Notes: a model not told the origin generated them from the sequence alone. DNA of 64,000 nt from Fretibacter rubidus (GCF_041429785.1 NZ_CP163423.1:2728001-2792000), one strand, 5' to 3'; shown: positions 35,162-45,174, counted from the first letter of the stretch. A program made the numbers and translations.

Positions 35162-37918
35162 CTAACTCAGGCCGATATAGCGCGTGACCATCCCCTGTAT
35201 GAGATGCGAGTAATCATCCCGCCGCGCCGTTAACTCTGCAGGCTCTGTCCCTAAAATCTTTGCGATTTGACCTGTTTGATTGGCGTCCAATCCGTCCGAT
35301 AATGTCCCGACTGTCATGGTCAGGGCTTGGGTAAGCTGGTGATAAAACCGCGTGGCCTGTGTCAGCAAAGAGACATCCAGCGAGGCCGCATTTAAGGGGT
35401 GCGTTAGGGCCGCTATCATTGCCTCTGTGGAGATTGGGCGCGGGTCTAAATCACGATTGGGTTGCATGAGATAGGCTTTTTGCACGATGAATTCGATATC
35501 GCGCAAGCCGCCTTCCATTTGCTTTACGTCCCACGGACCACGCGCCGGTTTCTCGCGCCGCAAACGCACGAGCATATCGGCTATATCACCCGCCGTATCT
35601 AAATCAGGGCGCGCCGTGGTCAGGGCGCTTAGCACATGACCGTCAAGCTGCTCTGTAAAATCAGCTGATGAACTTGCCACAACCCGCGCGCGGGTCAGCG
35701 CCATAAATTCCCATGTCCAAGCTTTTTCATCATAATAACGCGCGAACGCGTCAACACTGACCGCAACAGGGCCAGACCGACCCGACGGGCGTAGCGCCAT
35801 ATCAATATCGTATAAACGTCCCTCTGCCGTGACAGCAGATAGCGCACTGACAAAGCGTTGGGTTAATTTTGTAAACTGGCGGTGAACACCTAAATCATCT
35901 GAATGCGGGCGGTAAATGACCATGACGTCCAAATCAGACGAGAGGCTTAATTCCTGCCCGCCTGCCTTACCCAGCGCAAGTACGGCATAATCACCGTTTA
36001 AGGGGCCCGTAACGCGCATGGTCTCGCGCGCTGCGACAGGCAACATGGCTTGCACCGCGCAGTCAGCGACCTTTGATAATGCCGGCCCCGCATGATCCAC
36101 GGCCAAACGTCCGCTGAGCACGGCGGCGCTAATCCGAAATTGATCTTCATGCACAGCGCGCCGCATAGCATTCATCGCATTTTCGAAGGCGCCAGCATTC
36201 TCTGTATTATCATTCACTAAGGCGAGATAGCCTGCACCCAAATCATCAATATCAATTTGCAGGAATGACGGCTCTATCATGGCGTCCAAAATCGCGGGCT
36301 GATGGCTAATGGTATCCGATAAACGCTGGGAGCTTGTCATCAGCTTGATAATATCAGCGAGCCTGTCAGTTTCCTGCAAGAACATTGACAGTAACGCCAC
36401 ACCAGCACTGAGCCGCGTGAAAAACCCTGCAAAAGCCCTAAAGGCCAAATCAGGATTGGGCGCATCAGAACAGATGGCAATTAATTTCGGGGCCAACCGG
36501 GTCAAAAGCTCGCGTGCACGCTCTGTGCGTGTGGCGGGAATACGCCCGCCCAACCAAGACGCCGTGGATTGCCAAACGAAATCAATATCCTCAAACCCAA
36601 GGGTCTCCAGCGTTTTGATTGTGCCGGGTCCGGGCTCTAGACCTGTAAATGACAAGCTACCGACGGGCGACGACAGACTTTCCGAGTCTGGAAACAAATC
36701 AACATAATGACCATGCACGCGCTTTAGCAGTGTCACTAAATCATGGTCAAAATCTGCAAGATCAGCGTAACCTGTTAACGCCGCCAAGCGCGCGCGGTCA
36801 TGATTATCAGCGGGCGAGATATGGGTCTGCGCGTCCTCCATCATCTGCGCGGCGTGTTCCAATTTACGAAGCTTCGCGTAATCCGCAATCAGGCTGTCAC
36901 ACACATCAGGATCAACCGCTTTGAAATCTGTTAGGGCGCGCATGGCATCGACCGTGCGCATGGTGCGTAAATGCGGTTGCCGCCCACCCAGAATTAATTG
37001 TTGGGTTTGGGCGTAAAATTCAATCTCTCTGATACCGCCATAACCGAGTTTAAGGTGGTGCCCCGCAGCGGTTATACTATCGCCAGATTTGGTCGCGTGG
37101 ATTTGGCGTTTAATCGAATGAATATCTTCAATCGCGGCGTAATCCAAAGACCGCCGCCAAATAAACGGGGCCAGCACATGGTCGATAAAATCCTGTCCGA
37201 CCGCTTTGTCACCGCCGCAAACCCGCGCTTTTATCATCGCCGCGCGTTCCCAGTTTTGACCCAGAGTCTCGTAATATCGTTCTGCTGTTAAGGTCGAAAC
37301 CGCGACCGCGTTACTGCGCGGATCAGGCCGAAGGCGAAGGTCTGTACGAAAGACATAGCCGTCCACAGTAATTCGCTCAAACCCCGCAATCAGGCTTTGG
37401 ACAAATTTTATAAGCGTGCGTTCTGCCCGGGTCATATTGGGCAGCGCAATAATATCTGGATCGTAAAAAACGCAAAAATCAATATCAGAGCTATAGTTAA
37501 GCTCCCGCGCGCCGTATTTACCTACCGCCAAAATAAACAATCCCGGCACAGGGTTATCCGCTGTGCCCTCTATGTTTTGCGCGCGCGCACAGCATTGCAA
37601 AAGGCGCGACATAGCAATATCGGACAACTGGGTCAGATGCTCTGTAACAGAGTCCCAATCCCAAATGCCGCCAATATCACAAAGCGCAATGCCCAGATGA
37701 GCGTGACGTTTAAGCTGCCGCAAAACAGCCATTTCGCTGTCCAAATCACCAATAGTGTGGGGTAATCCGCTGAAAAGGGTTTTGAGATAATCTCCCGCGC
37801 CCTTTTTTTTCAAACCTTTGGGACAATCAGGAAATAAGCTAAGCGACTCGGCGAGATAGGGGGCATTATCGCGGGCAATTTGCACGGCGCTGTCTATGGT
37901 CTCTGGCATATCAGGCAC
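35162..37918 (-). CDS. glnE: Bifunctional glutamine synthetase adenylyltransferase/deadenylase
   Basis: GlnE adds and removes AMP on glutamine synthetase in response to nitrogen status. The 918-residue protein has two nucleotidyltransferase domains, with GKYGARELNYSSDIDFCVFYD in the N-terminal (deadenylase) half and GKAGGQELSLSSDLDVMVIYR in the C-terminal (adenylylase) half, each followed by a helical GlnD-PII-uridylylase-type domain. The start may be GTG 37,918 or ATG 37,909. It is the last gene of the htrA-regulator-kinase operon, starting a few bases after the kinase stop. It is tail-to-tail with the PleC-like kinase gene. Confidence 0.95.
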   Translation of the reverse strand: MPDMPETIDSAVQIARDNAPYLAESLSLFPDCPKGLKKKGAGDYLKTLFSGLPHTIGDLDSEMAVLRQLKRHAHLGIALCDIGGIWDWDSVTEHLTQLSDIAMSRLLQCCARAQNIEGTADNPVPGLFILAVGKYGARELNYSSDIDFCVFYDPDIIALPNMTRAERTLIKFVQSLIAGFERITVDGYVFRTDLRLRPDPRSNAVAVSTLTAERYYETLGQNWERAAMIKARVCGGDKAVGQDFIDHVLAPFIWRRSLDYAAIEDIHSIKRQIHATKSGDSITAAGHHLKLGYGGIREIEFYAQTQQLILGGRQPHLRTMRTVDAMRALTDFKAVDPDVCDSLIADYAKLRKLEHAAQMMEDAQTHISPADNHDRARLAALTGYADLADFDHDLVTLLKRVHGHYVDLFPDSESLSSPVGSLSFTGLEPGPGTIKTLETLGFEDIDFVWQSTASWLGGRIPATRTERARELLTRLAPKLIAICSDAPNPDLAFRAFAGFFTRLSAGVALLSMFLQETDRLADIIKLMTSSQRLSDTISHQPAILDAMIEPSFLQIDIDDLGAGYLALVNDNTENAGAFENAMNAMRRAVHEDQFRISAAVLSGRLAVDHAGPALSKVADCAVQAMLPVAARETMRVTGPLNGDYAVLALGKAGGQELSLSSDLDVMVIYRPHSDDLGVHRQFTKLTQRFVSALSAVTAEGRLYDIDMALRPSGRSGPVAVSVDAFARYYDEKAWTWEFMALTRARVVASSSADFTEQLDGHVLSALTTARPDLDTAGDIADMLVRLRREKPARGPWDVKQMEGGLRDIEFIVQKAYLMQPNRDLDPRPISTEAMIAALTHPLNAASLDVSLLTQATRFYHQLTQALTMTVGTLSDGLDANQTGQIAKILGTEPAELTARRDDYSHLIQGMVTRYIGLS

Positions 37919-37923
37919 CGATA

Positions 37924-39498
37924 TTATGCGCGCTGTTTTGCATGGGCCTCGCCCTGCCCTGATTTTGACGGGGTTGATTTGCCCTGATTTGACTTACCCT
38001 GACCTGATTTGCCTTGCGCTGATTTACCTTGGCCTGCGCGCACCCGCGGAAAAGAAAGTGACGCGGTAAGTCCAGTGGCAGCTTCACCATCGGGCCGCGC
38101 AATTGATCCGCCGTCCAACGCAAATTTCGCACGGTGTAAATCGGCAATGGCATCGACCAGCGCCAGCCCCAAGCCAGAGCCCGGGAGAGAACGGCTGGCG
38201 TCAAGCCGCACGAAGCGCTCTTTCACGCGTTGGCGCGCATCTTCGGGAATACCTGGCCCTGTATCTGCCACTGAAATCACTGTGCGACCGTCAGAATTCC
38301 GTGTCAGCGATAGATGTATCGCGCCGCCTTTGGGCGTATATTTAATCGCGTTTTCAACAAGGTTAGACACCGCTTGTGATATCAATCCACGGTCGGCGGA
38401 AATATGATGGCCGTCTTCAATATTATAATTAAAAACCAAATCCTGATCTTCACAGGCAGGTTCATAAAGCTCTGCGATATCATCAAGGACAGTTTTGGGA
38501 TCAATTTCTTTCAAAAGTTCTCTGCGCTCGCCTGCCTCTAACCGCGCGATACGCAGCACAGAATCAAATGTTTTTAGGAGTTGATTAGCGTCATCGGCGG
38601 CCGCGAATAAAACCTCGCCCGCTTTGTCATCGCCCATGTCAGCAGCCGCACTTTCAAGGCGGGTCCGCAGGCGCGTCAGCGGACTGCGCAGGTCATGGGC
38701 GATGCTATCACCCGCATAGCGCATGGCCTTCATCAGCCGGTCAATATGGTCAAGCATATCATTCAGATGCTCGGCCAGAAGGTCCATTTCATCTTCAGAA
38801 TGGTTGCGCGGCGCACGGCGATCCAAATGCCCAGCGCGGACATCAGTCGCAAGGCGGTTAAACGCCTCGACCCGGCGGGTGAAACGGCGCGAGACATACC
38901 AACTGGAAAGTAACCCCAAGAACAAGGCAATGGCCGATGATGTCAAAATCGCGCTTTTCACGCGTTCCGCTGTGCGCATAGTGGGCTCAACGTCGCGCGC
39001 GACCATGACCAAAGCGCCGTTCACATCCCCCAGCTTTAATGGCCCCGCCAGCCCGCGCACACGGCGTTCGCGTTCTGGGCGGTTATCAGTCGCGGGTTCA
39101 ACGAGGATAAAATTTGTGCGGGTTAAGCTATCCGTGGCGGCCTCCGGGAAAATGCTTTCCTCTGAGCTTTCTTTTTTCACAACCCGCACAGTCAAGTTCC
39201 CCGTCGCGACATCTTCGCCGTCGGGGTTTTTAGAAATCAGAACATACAGCCCGTCGCCAGAGGCCGAGCGCAAAAACACTTCTTGGCGGAGGGACAATAT
39301 ATTGCCCTCTTCCAATATGGTTTGAAATTCGGCAATCTCGGCCTCGAGCGTTTTATCAACGCGTCGGATTTCGCTAGAGATAGTCAGGAAATAGACATTC
39401 CCAAGCGCAATAAAGAGGGCGACCACAAACAGGATCGCCCCCAAAAGGCTGAGCCGAAACAAAGTATTTCGGTATAATTTTTTAAGCGCGATTAGCAT
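37924..39498 (-). CDS. Sensor histidine kinase with HAMP domain
   Basis: The 524-residue kinase has two membrane helices (LLGAILFVVALFIALGNVYFL; SSAIALFLGLLSSWYVSR) enclosing a periplasmic sensor of about 130 residues, a HAMP domain, the H-box SIAHDLRSPLTRLR, N-box VSNLVENAIKY, and G-boxes DTGPGIP and GSGLGLALVDAIA. The C-terminus is a low-complexity tail made of repeated GQGKS/NQGKS units. It is the partner of the OmpR-type regulator upstream and probably senses the same envelope stress that the HtrA protease handles. Confidence 0.93.
   Translation of the reverse strand: MLIALKKLYRNTLFRLSLLGAILFVVALFIALGNVYFLTISSEIRRVDKTLEAEIAEFQTILEEGNILSLRQEVFLRSASGDGLYVLISKNPDGEDVATGNLTVRVVKKESSEESIFPEAATDSLTRTNFILVEPATDNRPERERRVRGLAGPLKLGDVNGALVMVARDVEPTMRTAERVKSAILTSSAIALFLGLLSSWYVSRRFTRRVEAFNRLATDVRAGHLDRRAPRNHSEDEMDLLAEHLNDMLDHIDRLMKAMRYAGDSIAHDLRSPLTRLRTRLESAAADMGDDKAGEVLFAAADDANQLLKTFDSVLRIARLEAGERRELLKEIDPKTVLDDIAELYEPACEDQDLVFNYNIEDGHHISADRGLISQAVSNLVENAIKYTPKGGAIHLSLTRNSDGRTVISVADTGPGIPEDARQRVKERFVRLDASRSLPGSGLGLALVDAIADLHRAKFALDGGSIARPDGEAATGLTASLSFPRVRAGQGKSAQGKSGQGKSNQGKSTPSKSGQGEAHAKQRA
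37955..38043 (-). repeat. Degenerate 15-bp tandem repeats in the kinase tail
   Basis: The minus strand carries repeated units of the form CAAGGTAAATCAG / CAGGGCAAATCA encoding QGKS-type pentapeptides, about six copies. The repeat makes a basic, flexible tail after the ATPase domain. Confidence 0.6.
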
Positions 39499-39520
39499 AG
39501 TGTGTGCTTAATACACCCCG

Positions 39521-40192
39521 CTAAACCTGCAAGCGATAACCCGCCCCGCGCACAGTGTGTAGCAAGGGTTCGTCAAATTCCTTGTCGATTTTACCGCGCA
39601 GGCGAGAAATATGCACATCAATGACATTGGTTTGGGGGTCAAAGTGATAGTCCCAGACCTTCTCTAACAACATGGTGCGGGTCACAACCCGCCCTGCATT
39701 GCGCATCAAACATTCGAGCAGACGAAATTCACGCGGTTGCAGCAAGATATTTTTACCAGAGCGTTTCACCGTGCGCGCCAGTAAATCCATTTCCAGATCA
39801 CCACATTTCAATTTCGTGACCGCCGCCGTCGGATCAGAACGACGCCCAATGGCTTCGACACGGGCGAGCAGTTCCGTAAAGCTATAGGGCTTGGCGAGAT
39901 AATCATCACCACCAGCACGCAAGCCTTCGACCTTTTGATCAACCTCACCCAGCGCGGATAAAATTAGCACGGGCGTTTTATCCCCATCGTCGCGCATTTC
40001 CGCGAGCACAGACATACCGTCACGTTTGGGCAGCATACGATCGAGGATCATAGCGTCATAATCTGTGGCGCGCGCCATCTCTAGGCCCAACTCGCCGTCA
40101 GGGGCAAGGTCAACCACGTGCCCGGCTTCCATCAAGCCTTTGCGCACATATTCGGCGGCAATGTCATCATCTTCGACAACTAATATTCTCAT
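39521..40192 (-). CDS. OmpR-family response regulator
   Basis: The 223-residue protein has a receiver domain with acidic pocket EDD, phospho-acceptor Asp in MILDRMLPKRDG, Thr/Ser in LILSA and Lys in LAKPYS, then a winged-helix DNA-binding domain (LQPREFRLLECLMRNAGRVVTR ... VDVHISRLRGKI in part). AAAAGGAG precedes ATG 40,192. It lies between htrA and its sensor kinase on the same strand. Confidence 0.94.
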   Translation of the reverse strand: MRILVVEDDDIAAEYVRKGLMEAGHVVDLAPDGELGLEMARATDYDAMILDRMLPKRDGMSVLAEMRDDGDKTPVLILSALGEVDQKVEGLRAGGDDYLAKPYSFTELLARVEAIGRRSDPTAAVTKLKCGDLEMDLLARTVKRSGKNILLQPREFRLLECLMRNAGRVVTRTMLLEKVWDYHFDPQTNVIDVHISRLRGKIDKEFDEPLLHTVRGAGYRLQV

Positions 40193-40248
40193 GTCACACT
40201 CCTTTTGCCGCCCCATTGGAGCCCCTAAAATGGGTTAAGACGGCACAG

Positions 40249-41841
40249 TTATAATTGCAGGGTTAAATAGGTTTCACGCCCCGTGGATTCGCGTACAAAT
40301 AAAATCATTGCACCAGAGCCTTGGGTTTGGGCTTGGCCAATCATGTGGTTAAAGGCAGGCACAGACGGGATATCGCGGCTGTCGGCTTGCATGATAACCA
40401 TATTGGCTTTCACGCCGGCATTGGCGGCCTTTGATCCCGGGGCTACAGCTTCGACGTAAACGCCGACTTGGTCATAGCGCATACCAAGGGCGCTACGTGC
40501 TTCTGATGATAAATCCACCAGTGACCAGCCCATGTTAGAGCCTTGACCCAATTCTGTCGGGGTCGGCGGCGGTGTGGCCACCACAACGTTTTTCTCAACC
40601 ACGTCTTTGTCAGGGCGTTCGGCAATCATCACCGTTAGCTGATATGTTTTCTCGCCGCGTTCATAGGTGACGTTCATCTTCTGATTGGGACGTAAACGGC
40701 CAATGATACGGGTCGCCTCTGTCGCATCGCGCACGGTTTGTCCGTTGATATTTAAGATAATATCATCAACTTGCAGACCGTAAATATCGGCGGGGCTGCC
40801 GCCCACGACATTGTTGATTGTTGCACCCGACTCAAACACGCCAATATTTTCTTTGGACTTTTCAGCGGTGCGCAGACCCGCACCCAACCAACCCCGGCGC
40901 ACGCGGCCTTCGGTGCGAATAGCGTTGACCACTTCGGCGGCGGTATTATGCGGAATAGAAAATCCAATCCCGACACTCGCGCCGGTGGGCGAATAAATCG
41001 CAGAATTAATACCGACCACATCACCCGCAGGATTAAACAAAGGCCCGCCAGAGTTACCCGTGTTAATCGTCGCGTCCGTTTGCACGTAATCGACATAAGA
41101 GCCACTTTCAACACGTTCACGGCCAATGGCAGAAATTATGCCAAAGCTGGTCGATTGCCCAATACCAAACGGATTACCAATGGCGACAACCCAATCCCCA
41201 ATACGAAGCGCTTCACCTTTATGAAATTTTACAAAAGGAAAGGCGCGCTTGGCATCAATCTTAAGAACAGCAATATCGGTTTCTTCGTCCGTGCCTATGA
41301 CTTTGGCAGGGAAACGCTCGCCATTGTTAAATTCAACTTCTAGCAAGGTGCCGCCGTCAATAACGTGATAATTGGTGACAACTTCACCCATGGCGGAAAT
41401 TAAAAAACCAGAGCCTTGGCCCTCTGTTGTGGATTCCATTGTCTCTGATGTAGCGATGATATTGACCACGGCGGGGCTGACCTGTTCCACCAAATCCGCA
41501 AGTGAGGTTTCAGACGGATAGGAAAACGGAAAACCCAGCGGCATTGTCGATGGTGACTGGATATCCGTCGCCTGCGCTGAGCCCATGCGGTTATCGACAA
41601 TCGCCATTTGCTGCTGCCGGTCTGGTGATGTTTGGCTTTGGGGCGGTATCGCGCCTTGTTCGCCCGATAGGCTGCGCATGGGCGCTGTCAAAGGCGTCGC
41701 AGCGGGTGTCGTTTTGGCCAGCGTCGTAGGCTCTTGCACAACGAAGTCTTGCGCGGTCGCATCTGTGCCCAGCGACAACACAGCTATAAGCGCCGTGGTC
41801 GTTAAAATAATCTGCGATGTGAGCGGTGAGGAATATGTCAC
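40249..41841 (-). CDS. HtrA/DegP-family (Do) periplasmic serine protease
   Basis: The 530-residue protein has a signal peptide (cleavage near DATAQ), a trypsin-like domain with the triad His in VVTNYHVIDGG, Asp in TDIAVLKID and Ser in NTGNSGGPLF, and two PDZ domains (GWLGAGLR ...; VGVYVEAVAPGSKAANAGVK). It degrades or refolds damaged periplasmic proteins. No ATG lies near the signal; the GTG at 41,841 with GGAG six bases upstream is the best start, not the TTG at 41,856. The downstream two-component pair probably controls it. Confidence 0.94.
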   Translation of the reverse strand: MTYSSPLTSQIILTTTALIAVLSLGTDATAQDFVVQEPTTLAKTTPAATPLTAPMRSLSGEQGAIPPQSQTSPDRQQQMAIVDNRMGSAQATDIQSPSTMPLGFPFSYPSETSLADLVEQVSPAVVNIIATSETMESTTEGQGSGFLISAMGEVVTNYHVIDGGTLLEVEFNNGERFPAKVIGTDEETDIAVLKIDAKRAFPFVKFHKGEALRIGDWVVAIGNPFGIGQSTSFGIISAIGRERVESGSYVDYVQTDATINTGNSGGPLFNPAGDVVGINSAIYSPTGASVGIGFSIPHNTAAEVVNAIRTEGRVRRGWLGAGLRTAEKSKENIGVFESGATINNVVGGSPADIYGLQVDDIILNINGQTVRDATEATRIIGRLRPNQKMNVTYERGEKTYQLTVMIAERPDKDVVEKNVVVATPPPTPTELGQGSNMGWSLVDLSSEARSALGMRYDQVGVYVEAVAPGSKAANAGVKANMVIMQADSRDIPSVPAFNHMIGQAQTQGSGAMILFVRESTGRETYLTLQL

Positions 41842-41926
41842 GCGTGTCTCCAACAATTGGCACCACCATGATGGGCAGCGTCTATCCTAAATCTGTCCAA
41901 AACATGACAAAACCGTCATATTTGAG

Positions 41927-42574
41927 CTAAGACCGTTGAAACACCAAAATTTGATTGTTTTTAGGCATAACAATGCGGTCGCAGCGATTAAAGCCTGCTT
42001 TCGCAAATATATGCTTAACATCCGATAAATTGCGCACGCCCCAACGCGGATCGCGCGATTTCAAAGATATATCAAAATCTAGATTTGACTGTGCCGTATC
42101 CTGACCCTCTTTGAACGGGCCATATAGCACGACCATACCATCTGTCTTGACCAGTTCTGCACTTGCCACTGCCAGGCCCAATGCGGCTTCCCACGGTGCG
42201 ATATGAATCATATTAGCGCAAAATATCACGTCATATTGCGGTAAGCGCACAGCCCAATCCACCTGTGTCGTATCAATATCCAGCGACGGTAACATCTGGC
42301 CGTCAACATCGCTGGCCCACGCATTTTGGCTGGCCCGTGACGCCGGGTTGGGGTCAGACGGTTGCCACGTAATATCATGACGCGCACGACACATGGTTAG
42401 CGCATGTTCACCTGTGCCAGAGGCAATTTCTAGCACAGACGCGCCGTGGGGTAGCAATGTTGATAGCTGCTCTGCAATGACGCGGCGGTTACGCTCTGCA
42501 CTGGGCGATCTAAGTTTCGCGCCGTCCTGCGCTCTATCTTCAAGCGCGATAGGGGGGTTGCGTTTGTCAGTCAT
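41927..42574 (-). CDS. DUF938 family class I SAM-dependent methyltransferase
   Basis: The 215-residue protein starts NPPIALEDRAQDGAKLRSPSAERNR and has the AdoMet loop VLEIASGTGEHA, IHIAPWEA and GPFKEGQDTAQSNLDFD, the pattern of DUF938 methyltransferases of unknown substrate. It starts 14 bases after the sensor kinase stop and is probably the last gene of that operon. Confidence 0.88.
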   Translation of the reverse strand: MTDKRNPPIALEDRAQDGAKLRSPSAERNRRVIAEQLSTLLPHGASVLEIASGTGEHALTMCRARHDITWQPSDPNPASRASQNAWASDVDGQMLPSLDIDTTQVDWAVRLPQYDVIFCANMIHIAPWEAALGLAVASAELVKTDGMVVLYGPFKEGQDTAQSNLDFDISLKSRDPRWGVRNLSDVKHIFAKAGFNRCDRIVMPKNNQILVFQRS

Positions 42575-42588
42575 TGTCTCTCTACCCT

Positions 42589-44031
42589 CTAGGCCTCAAT
42601 ACGGCACGGCAGGGTCAGCGTGACTTTCAACCCCCCCATATCAGATCGCCCAAGGCCAAGCGTGCCCTTATAAGCGCGCGCCAAATCATCGACAATGGCA
42701 AGACCAAAGCCTGTGCCAGGCGTGGCTTCATCAAGGCGCACACCACGCTTTAACGCGCGCCCGTAGTCATCCTCTGGTAAGCCCGGGCCGTCGTCTTCGA
42801 CACAAATTGAAAATTGCCCTTCGTCAGGGGCCAAACCGTGCGCTGTTACGCGAACGCGCGACTGGCACCATTTACACGCATTATCCAGCAAGTTACCCGC
42901 CATTTCTTCAAGGTCGCGCTTCTCCCCGCGAAACGCCAAATCGGGCATGATATCGACGACCATATCAATGTCCTTAGACCGGTAAATACGCGGCATGGTC
43001 CGCGCGAGGCTCTCAACCGTTTCTGTGACGGGGGTCGTAACGCCAATCGCTTGGCCTCTTGCTGCGGCGCGCGCACGACGAAGGTGATGGTCAACTTGAT
43101 TGCGCATAGCATCGGTTTGACGCGACACAATATCGGCAGAAATCGTCTTTGACTGTGGGGCACTAGACGCCTCGTTCATCAGCACAGCCAAGGGGGTTTT
43201 CAACGCATGGGCCAGATTGCTGACATGGGTCTGGGCCCGCTCAACGACATCTTTATTATGATCAATCAGCACATTAAGCTCTGTCGCGAGCGGCTCAATC
43301 TCTGTTGGGTAATGCCCGCTGACGCGGTCTGCACGCCCTTCGCGCACGGCAACAACGCTGTCGCGCAGTTCAAATAAAGGCTTAAGACCAAGGCGGACTT
43401 GGATAAAGACCGCCCCAATAAGGCCCACCGTGACGAGCGTCATTAAAAATATAGCAAGACCCGCAAAGCGGCGTACGGCTTGGGTCGCCGGACGGCTATC
43501 GGCAGCGGCCAGAAATACTAACGCCTCACCGTCCATATTAGGCAATATGACCAGCCGTGCAGACACACGCAAAGGCTCCCCATCAGGGCCTTGTGACCGC
43601 GTCGCAATGGGCGCACCAGGGTTTGCGCGCAGGCTCAACACATCGCTTGGGGCCAAGCTTAACCCTTCATCAAGCAGGGAGCGCGACGCTTTTACCGCCG
43701 TGATAGACCCGTCATCCGCGAGCGTTCCAATGACCCAGTACCGTCCCGACAAGGCGCGTTGATAGCGAGGATCTGTGGGTTCACGTAGCAAGCTCATACC
43801 GCTAAGACCGTCTGCACCCTCATTGATATTGGCAGACGCAATCAGTGACGTCACGGCGCTGACCAGCGGGTCATCAAAAATGCGGTAGGTAGAATTGCGG
43901 TAAAACCAAGTCAGCGCCATCGCCGCGATCAGCAAACTTGGCAGCGCCCAAAGCACGGCACTGCGCACAAGGCGCGTGACAAGGGATTGGTTGGTGCGCA
44001 GGTCTGGCGGGGCGAGTGGGGCCTCGGCCAC
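42589..44031 (-). CDS. Sensor histidine kinase (PhoQ/FeuQ-like)
   Basis: The 480-residue kinase has two membrane helices (AVLWALPSLLIAAMALTWFY; FAGLAIFLMTLVTVGLIGAVF), a periplasmic domain of about 150 residues, HAMP, and the H-box SNLAHALKTPLAVLMNEA typical of the PhoQ/FeuQ group, then NLLDNACKW and EDDGPGLPE. The GTG start at 44,031 lies just after the regulator stop. The operon includes a PepSY protein, which often accompanies this type of kinase. Confidence 0.92.
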   Translation of the reverse strand: MAEAPLAPPDLRTNQSLVTRLVRSAVLWALPSLLIAAMALTWFYRNSTYRIFDDPLVSAVTSLIASANINEGADGLSGMSLLREPTDPRYQRALSGRYWVIGTLADDGSITAVKASRSLLDEGLSLAPSDVLSLRANPGAPIATRSQGPDGEPLRVSARLVILPNMDGEALVFLAAADSRPATQAVRRFAGLAIFLMTLVTVGLIGAVFIQVRLGLKPLFELRDSVVAVREGRADRVSGHYPTEIEPLATELNVLIDHNKDVVERAQTHVSNLAHALKTPLAVLMNEASSAPQSKTISADIVSRQTDAMRNQVDHHLRRARAAARGQAIGVTTPVTETVESLARTMPRIYRSKDIDMVVDIMPDLAFRGEKRDLEEMAGNLLDNACKWCQSRVRVTAHGLAPDEGQFSICVEDDGPGLPEDDYGRALKRGVRLDEATPGTGFGLAIVDDLARAYKGTLGLGRSDMGGLKVTLTLPCRIEA

Positions 44032-44034
44032 GGC

Positions 44035-44712
44035 CTAGCTCGCTTGGGAATTCGCAGGATCAACCAAACGGTAGCCTAAGCCGCGAACAGTCTCGATACG
44101 GTCTGTCCCGATTTTACGGCGCAGACGACCGACAAAAACTTCGATGGTATTAGAATCCCGGTCAAAATCTTGGTCGTAAATATGCTCAACAAGTTCTGTG
44201 CGCGAAATCACGCGACCACGGTGCATAGCCAGATAGCTGATTAAGCGAAACTCATGGCTGGTCAGCTTTATCGGGCTGCCGTCAACAAAGGCACGGGCCG
44301 CGCGGTTATCGACCAGCAAATCGCCAATCTCTATCGTATCGGTCGAATGCCCGGCGGCGCGGCGCACAAGTGCACGAAGTCGCGCCAAAAGCTCCTCTGT
44401 GTGGAACGGTTTTGTGAGATAGTCATCCGCACCCGCATCAAACCCCGCCACTTTTTCAGACCATTGGTCGCGCGCCGTCAGGATAATCACAGGAAAGGTT
44501 TTCCCATCAGAGCGCCATTTTTGCAAAACGGACACACCGTCAATCAAGGGCAAGCCCAAATCCAGGACAACCGCGTCATAGGGTTCTGTATCCCCAAGGA
44601 AGTGCCCTTCTTCGCCGTCAAGCGCAGCGTCAACAGCGTAGCCCGCATCTTTAAAGACTTCGGTTAATTGGCGAGATAGATCAGGGTCGTCTTCGACGAT
44701 AAGAATACGCAT
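44035..44712 (-). CDS. OmpR/PhoP-family response regulator
   Basis: The 225-residue protein has a receiver (EDD, phospho-Asp in VVLDLGLPLIDG, ILTAR, LTKPFHTEELLAR) and a winged-helix domain (LTSHEFRLISYLAMHRGRVISR; RRKIGTDRIETVRGLGYRL in part). GGAGG precedes the ATG. It pairs with the downstream kinase and is close to FeuP-type envelope regulators in sequence pattern. Confidence 0.93.
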   Translation of the reverse strand: MRILIVEDDPDLSRQLTEVFKDAGYAVDAALDGEEGHFLGDTEPYDAVVLDLGLPLIDGVSVLQKWRSDGKTFPVIILTARDQWSEKVAGFDAGADDYLTKPFHTEELLARLRALVRRAAGHSTDTIEIGDLLVDNRAARAFVDGSPIKLTSHEFRLISYLAMHRGRVISRTELVEHIYDQDFDRDSNTIEVFVGRLRRKIGTDRIETVRGLGYRLVDPANSQAS

Positions 44713-44756
44713 TATGTCCTCCGGCGGGTCGTATTAGGGATACGGGATCGCGAGTT

Positions 44757-45092
44757 TTAATTAAGGACGCGTCCGGTTCGCGCGTCAATAACAATATCAA
44801 CAACACGGCCATCTTTTCGGATCATACGCACAGTATAGCGGTTACCCTTGCGCGAAATGTCAACCACTTCGCCGCCTGGTACCGCGCGGCGCGCAATTGA
44901 TTTAGCCTTAGACGCTGAGATTGCGCTTTGGACGAATTGCACAGGCTTTTCGGCAAAATCTGACACGTTGAAGGTTACGGCGGCTTTAGTATCACGCACA
45001 TCAGTCGGCACGGCAAAAGCTGGCATTGCCATGCTTACGCTTGCTAGACCTGCGAAAAATGTCGCAAAAAGATATGTTTTGACCTGTGCCAT
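44757..45092 (-). CDS. PepSY-domain periplasmic protein
   Basis: The 111-residue protein has a signal peptide (ASVSMAMPAFA) and a C-terminal PepSY domain (SKAKSIARRAVPGGEVVDISRKGN ... VDIVIDARTGRVLN in part). PepSY proteins often act as inhibitors or sensors for envelope two-component systems. It is the first gene of the operon with the regulator and kinase. Confidence 0.85.
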   Translation of the reverse strand: MAQVKTYLFATFFAGLASVSMAMPAFAVPTDVRDTKAAVTFNVSDFAEKPVQFVQSAISASKAKSIARRAVPGGEVVDISRKGNRYTVRMIRKDGRVVDIVIDARTGRVLN

Positions 45093-45158
45093 GTTTAGTG
45101 TTTACGCCCCCGCCCCTGAATATATTCTGAATAACGGGTTCAGATTACAGTGGCAATT

Positions 45159-45174
45159 GTTAATAAGTTTACGA
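45159..45174. promoter_or_regulatory. Recurrent intergenic motif, copy 3
   Basis: GTTAATAAGTTTACGA lies upstream of the PepSY gene (reading the other way), overlapping the dnaJ-like stop. It matches 15 of 16 bases at 17,060. Confidence 0.25.
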
